From positions 35,549,969 through 35,613,968 of the forward strand of contig CM043942.1 in the NCBI GenBank assembly GCA_014529385.2: a DNA stretch of 64,000 nt, written 5' to 3'. The translations under genes and the position numbers were made by a program. The stretch's first letter is position 1, and the number at the start of each line of letters is the position of its first letter. This document shows, piece after piece, positions 44,899 to 55,674 of this stretch. Under the pieces are notes generated by a model. The model worked only from the letters and a program-made list of their open reading frames with translations. It had not been told where the DNA came from and did not search any database. The DNA is from Adiantum capillus-veneris. Taxonomy: Eukaryota; Streptophyta; Polypodiopsida; Polypodiales; Pteridaceae.

Positions 44899-46946
44899 CA
44901 TGAGCCTTTTCGGGCTATGATTGTGGATATCATCTTGCCTTTGATCTCCCAGATGTATGTTGATATGGACATAGCTTGGTTCCGTTTTGTTATGTGTGTT
45001 CGATGTGTTATCCAGGATTATGGCAGGGACTATTTTGTCACAATTAAGGAAACAGGTTAATCAAGCGAAGGATGCTTGTAGCAGACTCATGCACTTGGCA
45101 AATCATTCTTCTCTTACTGACACTCAAGCGATTGAGTTGTTTTTTGCTCACGCCGTGTTACGGCACAATGATGAGTGGAAATTGGCCAAATGGCAGACTC
45201 GAGCTCGACAACAAGCTTTTGTAGATAAAGGATGTTCTTCTAAACAATTTTTCCGGCATTTGTATCACTCCAGGCAGTCTCAAGCTATACGAAGGGTTAA
45301 ATTACCGTTAGGAGAATGGACCTCCACTTTACAAGAGCTAGCACTAGCCCTACATTCTCATTATGGCAAGATTTTTGAGGCCCTTCTTCTCACACGAGTG
45401 CAGCTTGTCAAGCGCGTCGCATGTTTCTCCCATCCTTTCGATGCGGCAGGCTCAGGACTTGGAGGCTGTTTTCACTGAGCTGGAATTGCATGCTAGCCTG
45501 CTTCATTTGGGTCGATGGAGAGCTCCTGGTTGGGATGGCCTCTTTGTGGAATTTTTCTTGTCCTTTTGGGATTATTTGAAGATGCCTCTGTTGTTCATGA
45601 TGAATACAACTTGGGAACAGCAGGAACTGCCCTCTTCTTGGAAAGAAGGTTTGCTCAAGCTGATACCTAAGCATGCATTGTGCGAAGAATTCTCTCATTG
45701 GCGGCTTATTACACTTATGCCTGTGGTATATAAATTAATGGCAAAAATGCTCGCTAACCAATTCAAGTGCTTTTTACATGAATGCTTGCATCAATCTCAA
45801 TACGGCTTCATTCCACGACGTAAAATTACTGATAACCTCGCGAATGTCATCATTGGTATGGAATATGCAAAATACACTCGACAGGATGTATTGGTCATGC
45901 AGGTTGACATTGAAAAGGCCTTTGATATTGTTCTTTGGGATTATATTGCGGGCACCATGCAACACTTGGGATTTGGGCCTAGGATATCCCGTGTCGTGCT
46001 GTTCTTGTATGCACACAACACTTCTGTGGGCTTGCTGGATGGATCTCTTACAGAATCTTGGCCTTCAGGGCTGCCCTTTGAGTGCTCTGCTCTATGCGAT
46101 TGCTACTCACCCCTTGTTTATGTATTTGGATTCCTTGACTTCCAGTGGCAGGCTACATGGCCTATCTTTACCTTCGGGACGGCAATTTGCTGGTCAGGCC
46201 TATGCGGATGACTCTTTGTTTATGCCTCGTAATCACTATGATGATCTACAACAAATTATGCATACTCTTCACTTGTTTGGATTGGCAGCGGGTCTCAAAG
46301 TTAACTTTTGTAAATCCAAGCTATTGCCCCTGAAGGAGTGCGAATGGCATAAGATATTATGGCCTGGGGAGATTGTTCCTCCACATGTTTTGGTTCGCCA
46401 TTTGGGTTATCCGTTGGGTTGGAATGTATCGGCTATGCAAAAACTGGATTGGGTGCTCCAACGTCTACATTTCACGTTAAATTATTGGAAACTGTCCACG
46501 TGGCCACTTCATGTACGTCTCAGGATTGTCCAATGCATACTTGTGGCTTATGTGCAGTTTTACTTGCCTTTGTTATCCTGGCCTCGGTTGCGCTTGGAGT
46601 CCCTCATGTCAAATATTTTAGAGCATTTTTGGCGGACCTCGTCTACCAAGAAGGGTCTTCGGCTTCTCTCTATGGACAAACTGTGTTCTCCCAAGCGGCT
46701 TGGAGGGTTAAATATTTTGGACTTGTGACGTCATCTTTTGGCTTGGAAAGCTATGCTGTTGCCAGTCTTGGTGGAGCAGCAACAACCCTGGGCTCTCATG
46801 GTCACACATTTGTGTACGCACATTGTCATCCCAGCTTTTGGTCATTGGCAACCGACTTATTGGGATGTTGTCTTTGGGAAGCTTGAAGGACACATTCCTG
46901 GATGTCCCTTTACTTCTTCTCTCATTGTTGATTGGAAAGCCAAAGA
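44899..46946 (+). pseudogene. LINE reverse transcriptase (ORF2 fragment), broken
   Basis: A non-LTR retrotransposon. Segments in shifting frames encode the pre-RT region (AWFRFVMCVRCVIQDYG, QFFRHLYHSRQSQ), then RT motifs GWDGLFVEFF, WRLITLMPVVYKLMAKMLA, YGFIPRRKITDN, VMQVDIEKAFDIV, GCPLSALLYAI and the catalytic AYADDSLFM, then the thumb region up to about WKAKE. Frame changes fall near 45050, 45440 and 46070. The apurinic endonuclease is missing (5' truncation), and the 3' part is cut where gypsy integrase begins at 46947. No target duplication or poly-A is visible. Confidence 0.92.
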
Positions 46947-47419
46947 GAAATTTAGCCTTGTCCCTAAGTTCTCAAAGAGACCCTTCCAAAAATTACTGGT
47001 CATTCTAGGATCTCTATCCGACACTATGGACATTGGCAAGCCATGGTACTTGAAGATTTGTGAAATGAAGAGGGTTGCCATTTGATGTGCTTTGATAGTC
47101 TTTTTGACAGGTATAAAATGAGCTTGTTTACTAAACATGTCTACTATCGTCCATATTCCCGTATTCCCATGGATAGACTTAGGCAATCCAAAGGTAAAAT
47201 CTATGGATATGCTCTGCCATGGTGAATTAGGAATCGGCAAAGGTTGAAGCAATCCAGGTTGCTTTCCTCTTATCAAACTTTGTCTTTTGACATACCACAC
47301 ATTTAGAAACATACTCTTGTATGTTTGCTTTCATGGTAGGCCAATAGAAATATGTCTCAATCCCTTTTAGGGTAGATAGAATCCCTCTATGCCCTGCATA
47401 AGGAAGAGCATGTGATTCA
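46947..47419 (-). pseudogene. Gypsy C integrase fragment, left of Copia-2
   Basis: Encodes the zinc-binding part (HRGILSTLKGIETYFYWP, C-VV-C), SIDFTFGLPKS with the first catalytic Asp, and SDRDPRMTSNF with the second. Continues across the Copia-2 insertion into 51168. The left edge joins LINE sequence at AAAGAGAAATTTAGCC. Confidence 0.9.
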
Positions 47420-47609
47420 TGAAGGGGATCGGAGAGCACCACAGACGGAGAGTGAGAGAGAGAAGGAGACACACGACACACAGATATGGGTGGGGAGACT
47501 CAAAGAGTGAGGAGCCCCCTATACACTTATGTTGTGTATAAGGTATACAAGTAAGTGGGCACCCAGACTCTGGGCGACAGGGCAAGGCACAGGCGCCTAT
47601 ACCCCAGCA
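47420..47609 (-). repeat. Copia-2 3' LTR
   Basis: 190 bp. The adjoining minus-strand polypurine tract AAGTGGGAGG is at about 47610-47620. Confidence 0.95.
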
Positions 47610-47688
47610 ACCTCCCACTTAAAGGCGACTGTGCCTTTAAGCAAGAGAACCTAGTCTAAAGACTACAAAAGGCGAGAGAAAACCGCTC

Positions 47689-48072
47689 TCAACCGATGCC
47701 CACTGGCTGGCTGTGATTGTGTGCATCCGGCTGTCCTGCTCCCGTGTAAGTCCATACACCACCAGACGTACCGCACACGTACTGCAAGTATGTACTCAAT
47801 ACCTGCATATCTCCCTCGTGCACTATGCCATCATCAGTCAACAAACGACTGACAACCCCAACTGCAAATGCTCCCACTGCAGCTACGATATCCGGTCTCA
47901 AGATCAGCATCTCATACATGAGACCACCGAATGCCGATGCAATGCTAGCGGGCCCTGCTAGCTCTATGGAGCATGCATCAACATATATATCCCTGGCAAT
48001 AGGCATCTCTGAATGACAAGGCATGTCAACCACATGTATCTCCTGACTGTCCGCAAAAGATGCATCAACCTG
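47689..48072 (-). pseudogene. Copia-2 RT/RNase H remnant fused to the gag-protease frame
   Basis: Continues in the same frame after the TGA at 48073-48075. It reads GGLMYEMLILRPDIVAAVG and AFAVGVVSRLL, then LSTYLQYVCGTSGG, which match the Copia region just after the RT thumb (LMY...RPDI...VSR...RYL-GT). Everything between protease and this point is deleted while the frame is preserved. Confidence 0.8.
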
Positions 48073-49587
48073 TCATGCAACCTCAAAGCAAACCAGCTGC
48101 TCTAGGTGTCTGCTGGAAGACATATCCTGCACAACTATGTCCCCATGCTCACTGTCGAGCATAGAAAGGAATGACTGCATAATCGCTGACATCTCAGCCT
48201 CCTCTGCAATCATCCACTGCAAACATGACCACTCAATCTGTTGTGACTCACTAGAGCTCTCATTCTCTAACTCCGTATGCATAGACTCTTGCACGACGTC
48301 CTCCTGTCGTGACTCACTAGAGCAAGACCGCTCTACCTGTCTATCGTGCATAGAAGTATCTCGCACAAATGACTCTCTGCTTTGCTCAGTCACTAGCAAA
48401 GCATGCATGTCTGACTCTGTCACCTCTCTATGTGACTGCTCAAGTCGTGCCCCAACTGTGTGCACAACAGGCTCACTACTCTGCACTCCATGCAAAGCAC
48501 CCTGCAACCCATGAGCAAAAGAGACTGTCCGGGTCTCTCGCTCTGTGCATGGCTGTAACAAGATTGAGACTCGGCCATCTCGCACCAGTACTACGTGCAA
48601 TGGGTACCATGTGCCAACTCTAGAACCTCTCGCAATCACCAGCGAACCCAAATGCAATGCAAAAGATCGCTCAAGCAGCGATACCCGACATCCACTATCC
48701 CGTAACTGTCTGACTGAGGTCAAATCCCATCTCAGATCTGGCACATAACGCACATGACGCAGGGTAAATCTCATACCACTGGGCAAGGACAAACATACAT
48801 CTCCTGCACCCTCAATGTCATACACAACACCATCATCCATGTGCACACAACCAAGTCTCCTACTAGAAAACGTGCTAAACCACTCACGATGAGACGTGAC
48901 ATGGAAAGTAGCAGCTGAATCTAGTAACCAATGTGAAGACAATGTGCAATCCGATATGCAGTCCTTAGACATAAGATCGTCTGAAGACAAGCTAGATGTA
49001 AATGTGACATCGCCGTCACAAGCATACTCAGTAACCACCATACTGATCTCACTAGCATCTGTCATGCCCAAATCTACATCACGCATATGTCGCCTCCGTT
49101 GTCTCAAACGCCTGAAACATCGACGCCTAATGTGCCCTCTATGTCCACAATGCCAACATGTCAAGTCTCTATGCCGTCGAGACTTGCGTGTGGGACCAAT
49201 CTCTCCCATGGACATAGAAGTGGGACTAGACTCCCCTGTAGACATGGATGTCGCGTACATAGCATGTAAACTCTGCCATAAAGCATGAGTTGTAGTCTCA
49301 ACCAGATGCAAATGTCTCAAACAGTAAACAGACTCAACCAGATGCAAATGAATCGTAGACATGGCTAACTCATCAAGATCTTTCCAATCATCATCACGCA
49401 TAGACTTGGGCTTCGCTGATAAACCACTTAAGGGTTTATCCTGCCCCAAATCCGCCAATGCAACAAGCATATACTCCTTCCAAGCAACAAAATCTGGACC
49501 ATCAAACTGTGTCAGACCATAACACTGGAAGTCAAATGAAAAATCAGCCATAATGCTCGCAAAAGAGCAACCAACAATGAGTAGCAA
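48073..49587 (-). CDS. Copia-2 Gag-protease-like protein
   Basis: A 504-codon open frame; the second ATG at 49551 (MADFSFDFQCYG) is the more Copia-like start. Gag part: FDGPDFVAWKEYM and a helical region; a CCHC knuckle C-WH-C-GHRG-H-IRRR-C at about residues 148-161 with an Arg-rich tail; protease with WLLDSAATFHVTSHREWF, keeping the catalytic Asp; then the flap-like LRHVRYVPDLRWDLTSV. The C-terminal 150 residues are Ser/Glu-rich (SRESFVRDTSM, SSSESQQIEWS) with no integrase. It ends at TGA 48073-48075, beyond which the frame continues. An unusually intact frame for a non-autonomous element. Confidence 0.85.
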   Translation of the reverse strand: MLLIVGCSFASIMADFSFDFQCYGLTQFDGPDFVAWKEYMLVALADLGQDKPLSGLSAKPKSMRDDDWKDLDELAMSTIHLHLVESVYCLRHLHLVETTTHALWQSLHAMYATSMSTGESSPTSMSMGEIGPTRKSRRHRDLTCWHCGHRGHIRRRCFRRLRQRRRHMRDVDLGMTDASEISMVVTEYACDGDVTFTSSLSSDDLMSKDCISDCTLSSHWLLDSAATFHVTSHREWFSTFSSRRLGCVHMDDGVVYDIEGAGDVCLSLPSGMRFTLRHVRYVPDLRWDLTSVRQLRDSGCRVSLLERSFALHLGSLVIARGSRVGTWYPLHVVLVRDGRVSILLQPCTERETRTVSFAHGLQGALHGVQSSEPVVHTVGARLEQSHREVTESDMHALLVTEQSRESFVRDTSMHDRQVERSCSSESRQEDVVQESMHTELENESSSESQQIEWSCLQWMIAEEAEMSAIMQSFLSMLDSEHGDIVVQDMSSSRHLEQLVCFEVA

Positions 49588-50963
49588 ATGTCAACCAAAT
49601 CAGTCCTAAACTGGCTCGAATCGCATCAACAAAAGTCTGCAAATATGGCTCAAAACCTGATGCAAAATTGCACCAATAACCGTGCAAAACCTTGCACAAA
49701 ATCACAAGTCAATATGACTCGAATCCGGCTACCTAGCTCGTAGCCACACAAGCATACATCACAATGTTCACTCCTGTGAGTGTGCCAAGATAATTGTACG
49801 CCTGTCAAACCGTGAGCTAATCACCAAGCCCACATTGTGCGGTATCAATGCATACACACGCACAAATCTCCCACCTGCAGAGAACACCGCACGCAAATGC
49901 TGAGTGCAACCCGCAATCTCTACCTAGATCGCATAAATGATGCGCATAAAACTCCTGGAAAAATTTCGCCAGAGTTTCGACGCACAATGGCTATCAACAC
50001 AAAATAACCATTGTCCTGCAAGCTCAATACAATGAGCAATCAATGCGCATCAAACTACACTCAACATACATGCATAAGCTCTGCAAACCTGTGTCCAACA
50101 AATGCTCACAAAGAGTACCACAGGTGACCATACATGTCATCCACAACCAACCTCTGCACTTGCTCACAAGATCTACTGCTCACCACATAAGCATACATAG
50201 AGCATTACCCGCTCAAAGACCATGTATGCAAGCCACAACACTGCAGAAGAACCACTCAACTGCAACTGGCAACACCTGTGGGAGTACTAGACTCATCCTA
50301 TACTTGGGAGTCAAACCCGATCTTGTAACACCTCATATGTGCCTGCTACCTGCAATGTGCACGGGTAAGCTGTCTGCAACAAAGAAAACAACAGAGCCCA
50401 AAACTGTCCTGAAAAACGGTCTCTGTGTTTTTAATTTCAGACCCACCTCCACTTCGAATCAGAAAACGATTCCTTCTACAAAGTCGTAGAGCTTGAAGCC
50501 AGCTCCATTTTGAACCAAACAGTTTTGGAATCGGAGCTTTGTAGCTCAGGTTATGAGCAAAACAGTAGACTGCTATCAAACTGCCAAAAAACTGAACGAC
50601 TTTCTTATGTGCTTCTTTGATCTCATAGAAAGGCTCAAACTCACTTCCCACCTCGATGCGTGAGCTGAATGCATCAATCTCACAATGCTTCCATGTCTAT
50701 GGAAGCTCCAAGCTCCAATCTGTTGCCGATGTAGCCTTTGGAAAGCTTGTCGAGACGAGGGAAAATGTTGTACACAGTGGGCTGATCTATAGAGGAACTG
50801 TGGAATCTGATCTGTGAGCACTAGGAAGCTCCTGAGAGCTCTCCTGCAAGCCTCTGTATGGCTGCCCACAAGCCTCCTCTATTTCTTTGCTCAGATCTAT
50901 GACCTCTCCGCCATAGCCGACGAGTTCATCGTGAAGCCGTCCATCTACGCTCTCACACCTGTC
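49588..50963. other. Copia-2 leader, non-coding
   Basis: About 1.4 kb between PBS and gag with no supported gene. It holds a CA-rich, codon-poor stretch with scattered ACTCAC/CATGCA words and could carry packaging signals. Confidence 0.6.
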
Positions 50964-50975
50964 GCTCTGATACCA
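50964..50975 (-). promoter_or_regulatory. Copia-2 primer-binding site
   Basis: Minus-strand TGGTATCAGAGC (initiator tRNA-Met), two bases from the LTR at 50978. Confidence 0.95.
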
Positions 50976-50977
50976 AT

Positions 50978-51167
50978 TGAAGGGGATCGGAGAGCACCAC
51001 AGACGGAGAGTGAGAGAGAGAAGGAGACACACGACACACAGATATGGGTGGGGAGACTCAAAGAGTGAGCAGCCCCCTATACACTTATGCTATGTATAAG
51101 GTATACAAGTCAGTGGACGCCCAGACTCTGGGCAACAGGGCAAGGCACATGCGCCTATACCCCAACA
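50978..51167 (-). repeat. Copia-2 5' LTR
   Basis: 190 bp, ends in CCCCAACA and is followed by ATTCA. Confidence 0.95.
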
Positions 51168-51770
51168 ATTCATACATTACTTTCTCACGTAATGAGCTAG
51201 TAACGCATAGTCTATTGCCATAGAGAAGATAACCATCTTGTAAAGTAAATGGTTCCTCTTTCTTCCCTAATGCAAGGGCTGAAATCACATCTTTAAAATC
51301 GGGATCAATCGCATACTCATCTATCATAGAAGATAGATCATTGTGACTTGCTATGGAAACCGCATTCACTCTCGGCCGTCTTGAGAGTGCATCGGCTACT
51401 TGATTATGCTTGCCAGCAATGTGAGCAATATGAAAATGAAATTGTAAAAATAAATTTTCCCACCTCATTTGTTTGTCGGAGAGCTTGGTGTGCGTCATGA
51501 AGTACGTAAGACTTTGGTGATCTGTTTGCAACATGAAAGGAGTCCCTAAGAAATAGTGCTTCCATGAATCTAAGGCATGTAGAACTGCAAGGAGTTCCTT
51601 TTCATATATGCCTAGAGCTTGCTCAACAGGGTCCAGCCTTTGACTTTCATAGCCTATGGCGTGCCCTTCTTGGAGCAAAACAGCTCCAAGGCAATCACCA
51701 CAAGCATCACATTGGACCTCAAATGGCTTTGAGAGATCCGATAGTGTAAGCACAGGTTGGGAGATAAGCT
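51168..51770 (-). pseudogene. Gypsy C RNase H to integrase start
   Basis: Minus frame with RNase H CDACGDCLGAVLLQE, YEKELLAVLHALDSWKHYF, TDHQSL, then HIAGKHNQVADALSRR, and the lead into integrase (EKVMYE). Open over its whole length; interrupted only by Copia-2. Confidence 0.9.
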
Positions 51771-51945
51771 TTTTTTTAATGAAAATGATTGGGTCTTACT
51801 AAAATTTCCCAAGGCTCGATTAAGGCACATATTGGCAAGAATCCTACGGGACACCAAAAGTACTATGCTAAGTTAGCTAAAAAGGTACTATGGTCCCTTC
51901 CAGATTCTTAGGCCAGTCAATGAGATGGCCTATCAACTCAAGTTG
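51771..51945 (+). other. Gypsy C inverted integrase-chromodomain linker
   Basis: The reverse complement of the gypsy A region near 27240-27390 ([17 protein letters not shown] in plus frame). Joined at a poly-T on the left and at CCATTGG on the right. Confidence 0.85.
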
Positions 51946-52880
51946 CCCAACCATTGGTATCAGTGCACAAGGTTTCTCTTTTCTTGCTCAAGAAGGAAGG
52001 TCCTCAAGCTAGCTATAAATGGTTGGTATTATTAATTGCATGTGAGTAAGTAGAATAGGGATTTTTCAGCCTTGCAGTGCGCCTGCCTTCGTGCAGATAA
52101 CAGGGCATCACCATCGACAGCTATGGTCTTAATAGTAGAGTCCTATGGAGCTTGACTAGCGCTTAACCACTATTGAGCTATTAGAAGCTTGACAGGAGCC
52201 GATGTTGTTTTGGTGTTGAACGACCCTCTCTTCTATTCCTTGCAATTAATGGTATTCGAGCCACGGGTACAATAGCTTGAGTGCTTTTTCTAAAGGGGTA
52301 AAGAGGAGTAGCAACTAGGGCTTGAAGTGCCAAAGTACACCTAAAAAAGTTACACCTATAAGTTGTTAGAATGGCTGACAATAGTAAAGAGAGTGAAATT
52401 AATGTTGATAACTTTGATTTTGCTAATGAACAGGCTACTAATGATGCCCCTATGCTTGTTAACTACCTTGTTTCTAGGCTTCGACAAGACATGGGAAATC
52501 CATCTCTCCAAAGTGAACTGCAACGGCAGTTACGTGCTCATGGAATTCTCCAAGCTCCCAACCATGACCAGAGAGTACCTAGGAAGCCTCCTTGTGAGAC
52601 TCCCAAAAGAGGCCTCTCTCCGATTCGGGAAGAAGGAGAGGTTCCATACGAAGGGCTCAAAAATTTTCTCCTTGATGATGCATCTCCTTCCCAAAGGAGA
52701 ATTCAAGAGCCCCCACCGAAGGAACGAGAAAGAAGAGAGTCTCCCGCCACCTCGACGGAGATGGCTCCACGAAGATGGCGGGCTAAACGCTCTCCATCAC
52801 CTCCAAAACGGAGAAGACCATCGCACACTTCTCCACACCATTATTCAAAGAGGGATGACAAAAAGCAAGAGAAGAAAAAA
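51946..52880 (+). pseudogene. Gypsy C PBS, leader and gag N-terminal half (plus strand)
   Basis: A PBS with one mismatch (TGGTATCAGTGC, about 51956-51967) is followed by the leader and gag start MADNSKESEINVDNFDFAN at 52371. This is the only intact Gag N-terminus of the family here. The frame runs through the acidic/basic linker (PPKERERRESPATS, RRWRAKRSPSPPKRRR) to KKQEKKK, where it is cut and joined to minus-strand 3' non-coding DNA. Confidence 0.85.
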
Positions 52881-53311
52881 GTGTCACTCTACTTGGTATT
52901 TGGGAGACGTCGTCTCCACAAACTTGATCTAAGCATGCATACTACTTCATTTTTGTGCACAATAAAGAAAAAGAGAGTCTTATAAGACAAAAACTTTTTT
53001 CATTTTAAACATTTGTACATTTGCTTACTCTAGGGAAGCATTCTAAGCATTGACAAGGTTTAGGTTATCCTTTAATTGTATGCCTTGCATCCATCTAGCA
53101 TCTTCAAAAGGATAATTCTTAAACCTAATAAGATATCATCGGATAGTCTTACTGCCTCTTAATATCTTGTCTTCATGTCGGAGAATGGACTCGGGATGCA
53201 ACACCTCTTCTTGGTCCTCGATCTTCGGTGGGTCTTCAATAGGTGGTTCTTGTGGTGGCTCTCCTTTGTAAGGCTTTAGTAGGCTCACATGGAAAGCGTT
53301 GTGTATGAGCC
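52881..53311 (-). pseudogene. Gypsy C 3' non-coding part and chromodomain C-terminus
   Basis: Matches 26785-27225 of gypsy A. The Pol C-terminus reads [20 protein letters not shown] and continues to [13 protein letters not shown] with a stop. Interrupted at 53311 by element E and resumed at 62280. Confidence 0.87.
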
Positions 53312-53549
53312 TGTGCGCGTATGTCGCATGTGTCAATGCAAGGAACTTGCGATACACCGTGTGCGAGCCACAAATGGCTCCAAGCACACAACAAGACTAA
53401 ACTAGTAAGCTCAAAGAAGGCGATGGTGTGTCACTCACCGCTCTACGCTTGCTTCGTGGAGGATTCCTCGCCGCGAAGAAGAAGGAGACACCGCTTCGCC
53501 GCGCTCAACCGCTTCGCCGCCGCCGTCGTGCCTTCGTAATGCTCGATCG

Positions 53550-53608
<59 letters not shown>

Positions 53609-53957
53609 ATACACACACACACACACACAAGGAGGTGAAGAAGAAGAAGATGGAGATGGAGATGGAGATGGAGCAAGAGCACTCTTCTATTGCACAAATG
53701 AGAGAATAAGTGAATTTTAGGTTTAGTTGACTTTTATATGTGCTCACCCCATTCACACTTGGGCGCCCATGCTTAGCCAACTAATCCCTTGAATGTTCCG
53801 GTTAGAGTGCGCCTCTCATCGGCGATCACTCTTACCCTTTTCCTATTGGACCGACAAGCCCGGTACCTGACTCTACCAAATAAATAATACAATGTCCGTC
53901 GTAGGTTACAACGTCCGTCGTAGGTGATAGGGTGTCCGTGAGCCGTGAGGATTAACA
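53312..53957 (-). repeat. Gypsy E 3' LTR
   Basis: Starts TGTGCGCGTATGTCGC and ends GTGAGGATTAACA. Longer than its partner mainly because of a (CT)n/(CA)n tract at 53558-53628. Minus-strand TATA candidate CATATAAAAG at 53731-53740. Confidence 0.95.
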
Positions 53958-55674
53958 TGCCCCCCTTCCTAATGTAGATTCCGTCCTCGGAAGCTATTGA
54001 GTTGAAGCTTGTTCATCTAGGTGGAAGAGCATTTGAGATGAATGTCCTTAGCCTTCTTCAGTCACTGCAAAATCAAACAACATTGGCACATTAATTGCAT
54101 TCTCATAAGCAATTAAAAATCATATGCAGTTGTAGGCAGACAATTTGATTGGTAACATAATTTTAAACCTTTTGTCAGCAATAAACATTAAATTGCAATA
54201 TAATCAAATGCATAAACAGATGTAAAGGTAAAAAATTAAACAAGTATGGGGTCGCTAATTTAATGGTCGAAAGGCACTAGAGATCGACTATTAATACCAT
54301 GGGTAAGCTTCTTAATTTTCTCTGGTCAATTAAGTTGTTTAATCGCGAGAGCCAAGTATTTCATGTTCGAGGGCTGACTAGAGGCTATACCTAGAAGACC
54401 TTGTAGTTAAGCTACGATAAAAGGAATTTCTCATGAAATCATCGCCTGACTGATTACCTTTTCTTTGACCCCCCAAAGTCTTTTCACAGTGATTCAATTT
54501 TGATGTGTGTGCTTATTTTGTATGCCTTGGGTTTTTTGCTTTTCAAGGAAAAGCGCCCATACTGGGAACCTCTAGGGCTCTAGTACCATAGGCGATACAT
54601 GTGAGTGAAGTACCCAATCAAGCTGAGATTTCTCTTCCAGCTTAAGATTTTACATTGTGGCACTTTGATTTTTTGTTTGTTCATTTTCAACATTTTAATT
54701 TTGTAACTTTGGGGGGTCATATAACACTGATACACCTCCCCAGGCTCATCACACTAGTAAACTCCCTTTATACTACTTAAGCTAAAGTTCAATAGGGTCA
54801 AGCCCACTAGAAAGCCCTAGTACATTTCACACAATGCTGCCTAAATTAGATTAAGAACCTAAGTAACCATTGATTATTAGGAAGGCATTCCCCATGGTAT
54901 TAAGAGAAGATCTCTAACACCTAACTTGGTCAAACTAGCTTAGTCGGACTTGCTTGATGTTTAAATCTAAACAAGTGATTATGACAAAAAATTACATTGA
55001 ATTTAATGTTTGATACTAAGCAAATGTGCTGGATATTATACTACCAATCACAATCAAAGCAGACAATTATAGATGCAAAAAGATAAGGGGCAATGCTAAT
55101 GGACAAGAAACACCTGTTTGTGTCGATGGTCGCACTTGATTTGAAGTGTGAATGAGAGAAAGATCCCATGAAGGTCCAAATCCTAACAACAGCAACACGT
55201 TCCTGTACACACTAAGAAACACGAGGAATACCTCTAGGAGGCACATCAATGGGAAAAAGGAACTTTGCTAATCACTCAACTCTAAAACATAAACACTCCT
55301 ATCGTACTAATTCTACCTACCCTCCATCACTTGAGTGATGAGGATCAAAGGTGTTTTATGGCATAGGTTTTTGTTTCAGTGTACCGGATGCGAATGTGTA
55401 GGTCTGAGTCAATGTTTTGACTTTTATTGTGCATACTCGTTTGCTAATTGCTCTTGCTCTTTATTATTTTTGTTTTTTGTGAGTATAAGGCTTTATATGT
55501 ACATTCCCTAAGATTGGTGATTGAGAGGTCAGGGAAACAAGGTTGAGAGGGGAGTGAGTGAATGATGACTGTTAGCAAACATTCCCCCCTTCCTTGGGTA
55601 GATCATATCGTTTGAAATGTGCTTGTCACCCTTTGAAACCAATTATTCCAGTTGGTAATAGGTGGGGATTTTTT
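53958..55674. other. Gypsy E non-coding region between protease and 3' LTR
   Basis: About 1.7 kb with no reading frame of note on either strand, where pol would be expected. No RT or integrase remnants recognised. Confidence 0.75.

Larger units (their letters stand above)
47420..51167 (-). mobile_element. Copia-2: internally deleted Copia element
   Basis: 3,748 bp with 190-bp LTRs (TGAAGGGG...CCA(G/A)CA) and 5-bp target duplication ATTCA (47415-47419 and 51168-51172). Reads right to left: PBS, a long non-coding leader of about 1.4 kb, and one coding frame in which Gag and protease are fused to a scrap of the RT/RNase H junction. Integrase and the RT catalytic core are absent. By eye the LTRs differ at about nine positions. 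Confidence 0.95.

Noticed and set aside
50043-50489. 148-codon plus-strand ORF in the Copia-2 leader
   Set aside because: No motif, CA-biased composition, opposite to the element's transcription and not matched elsewhere.
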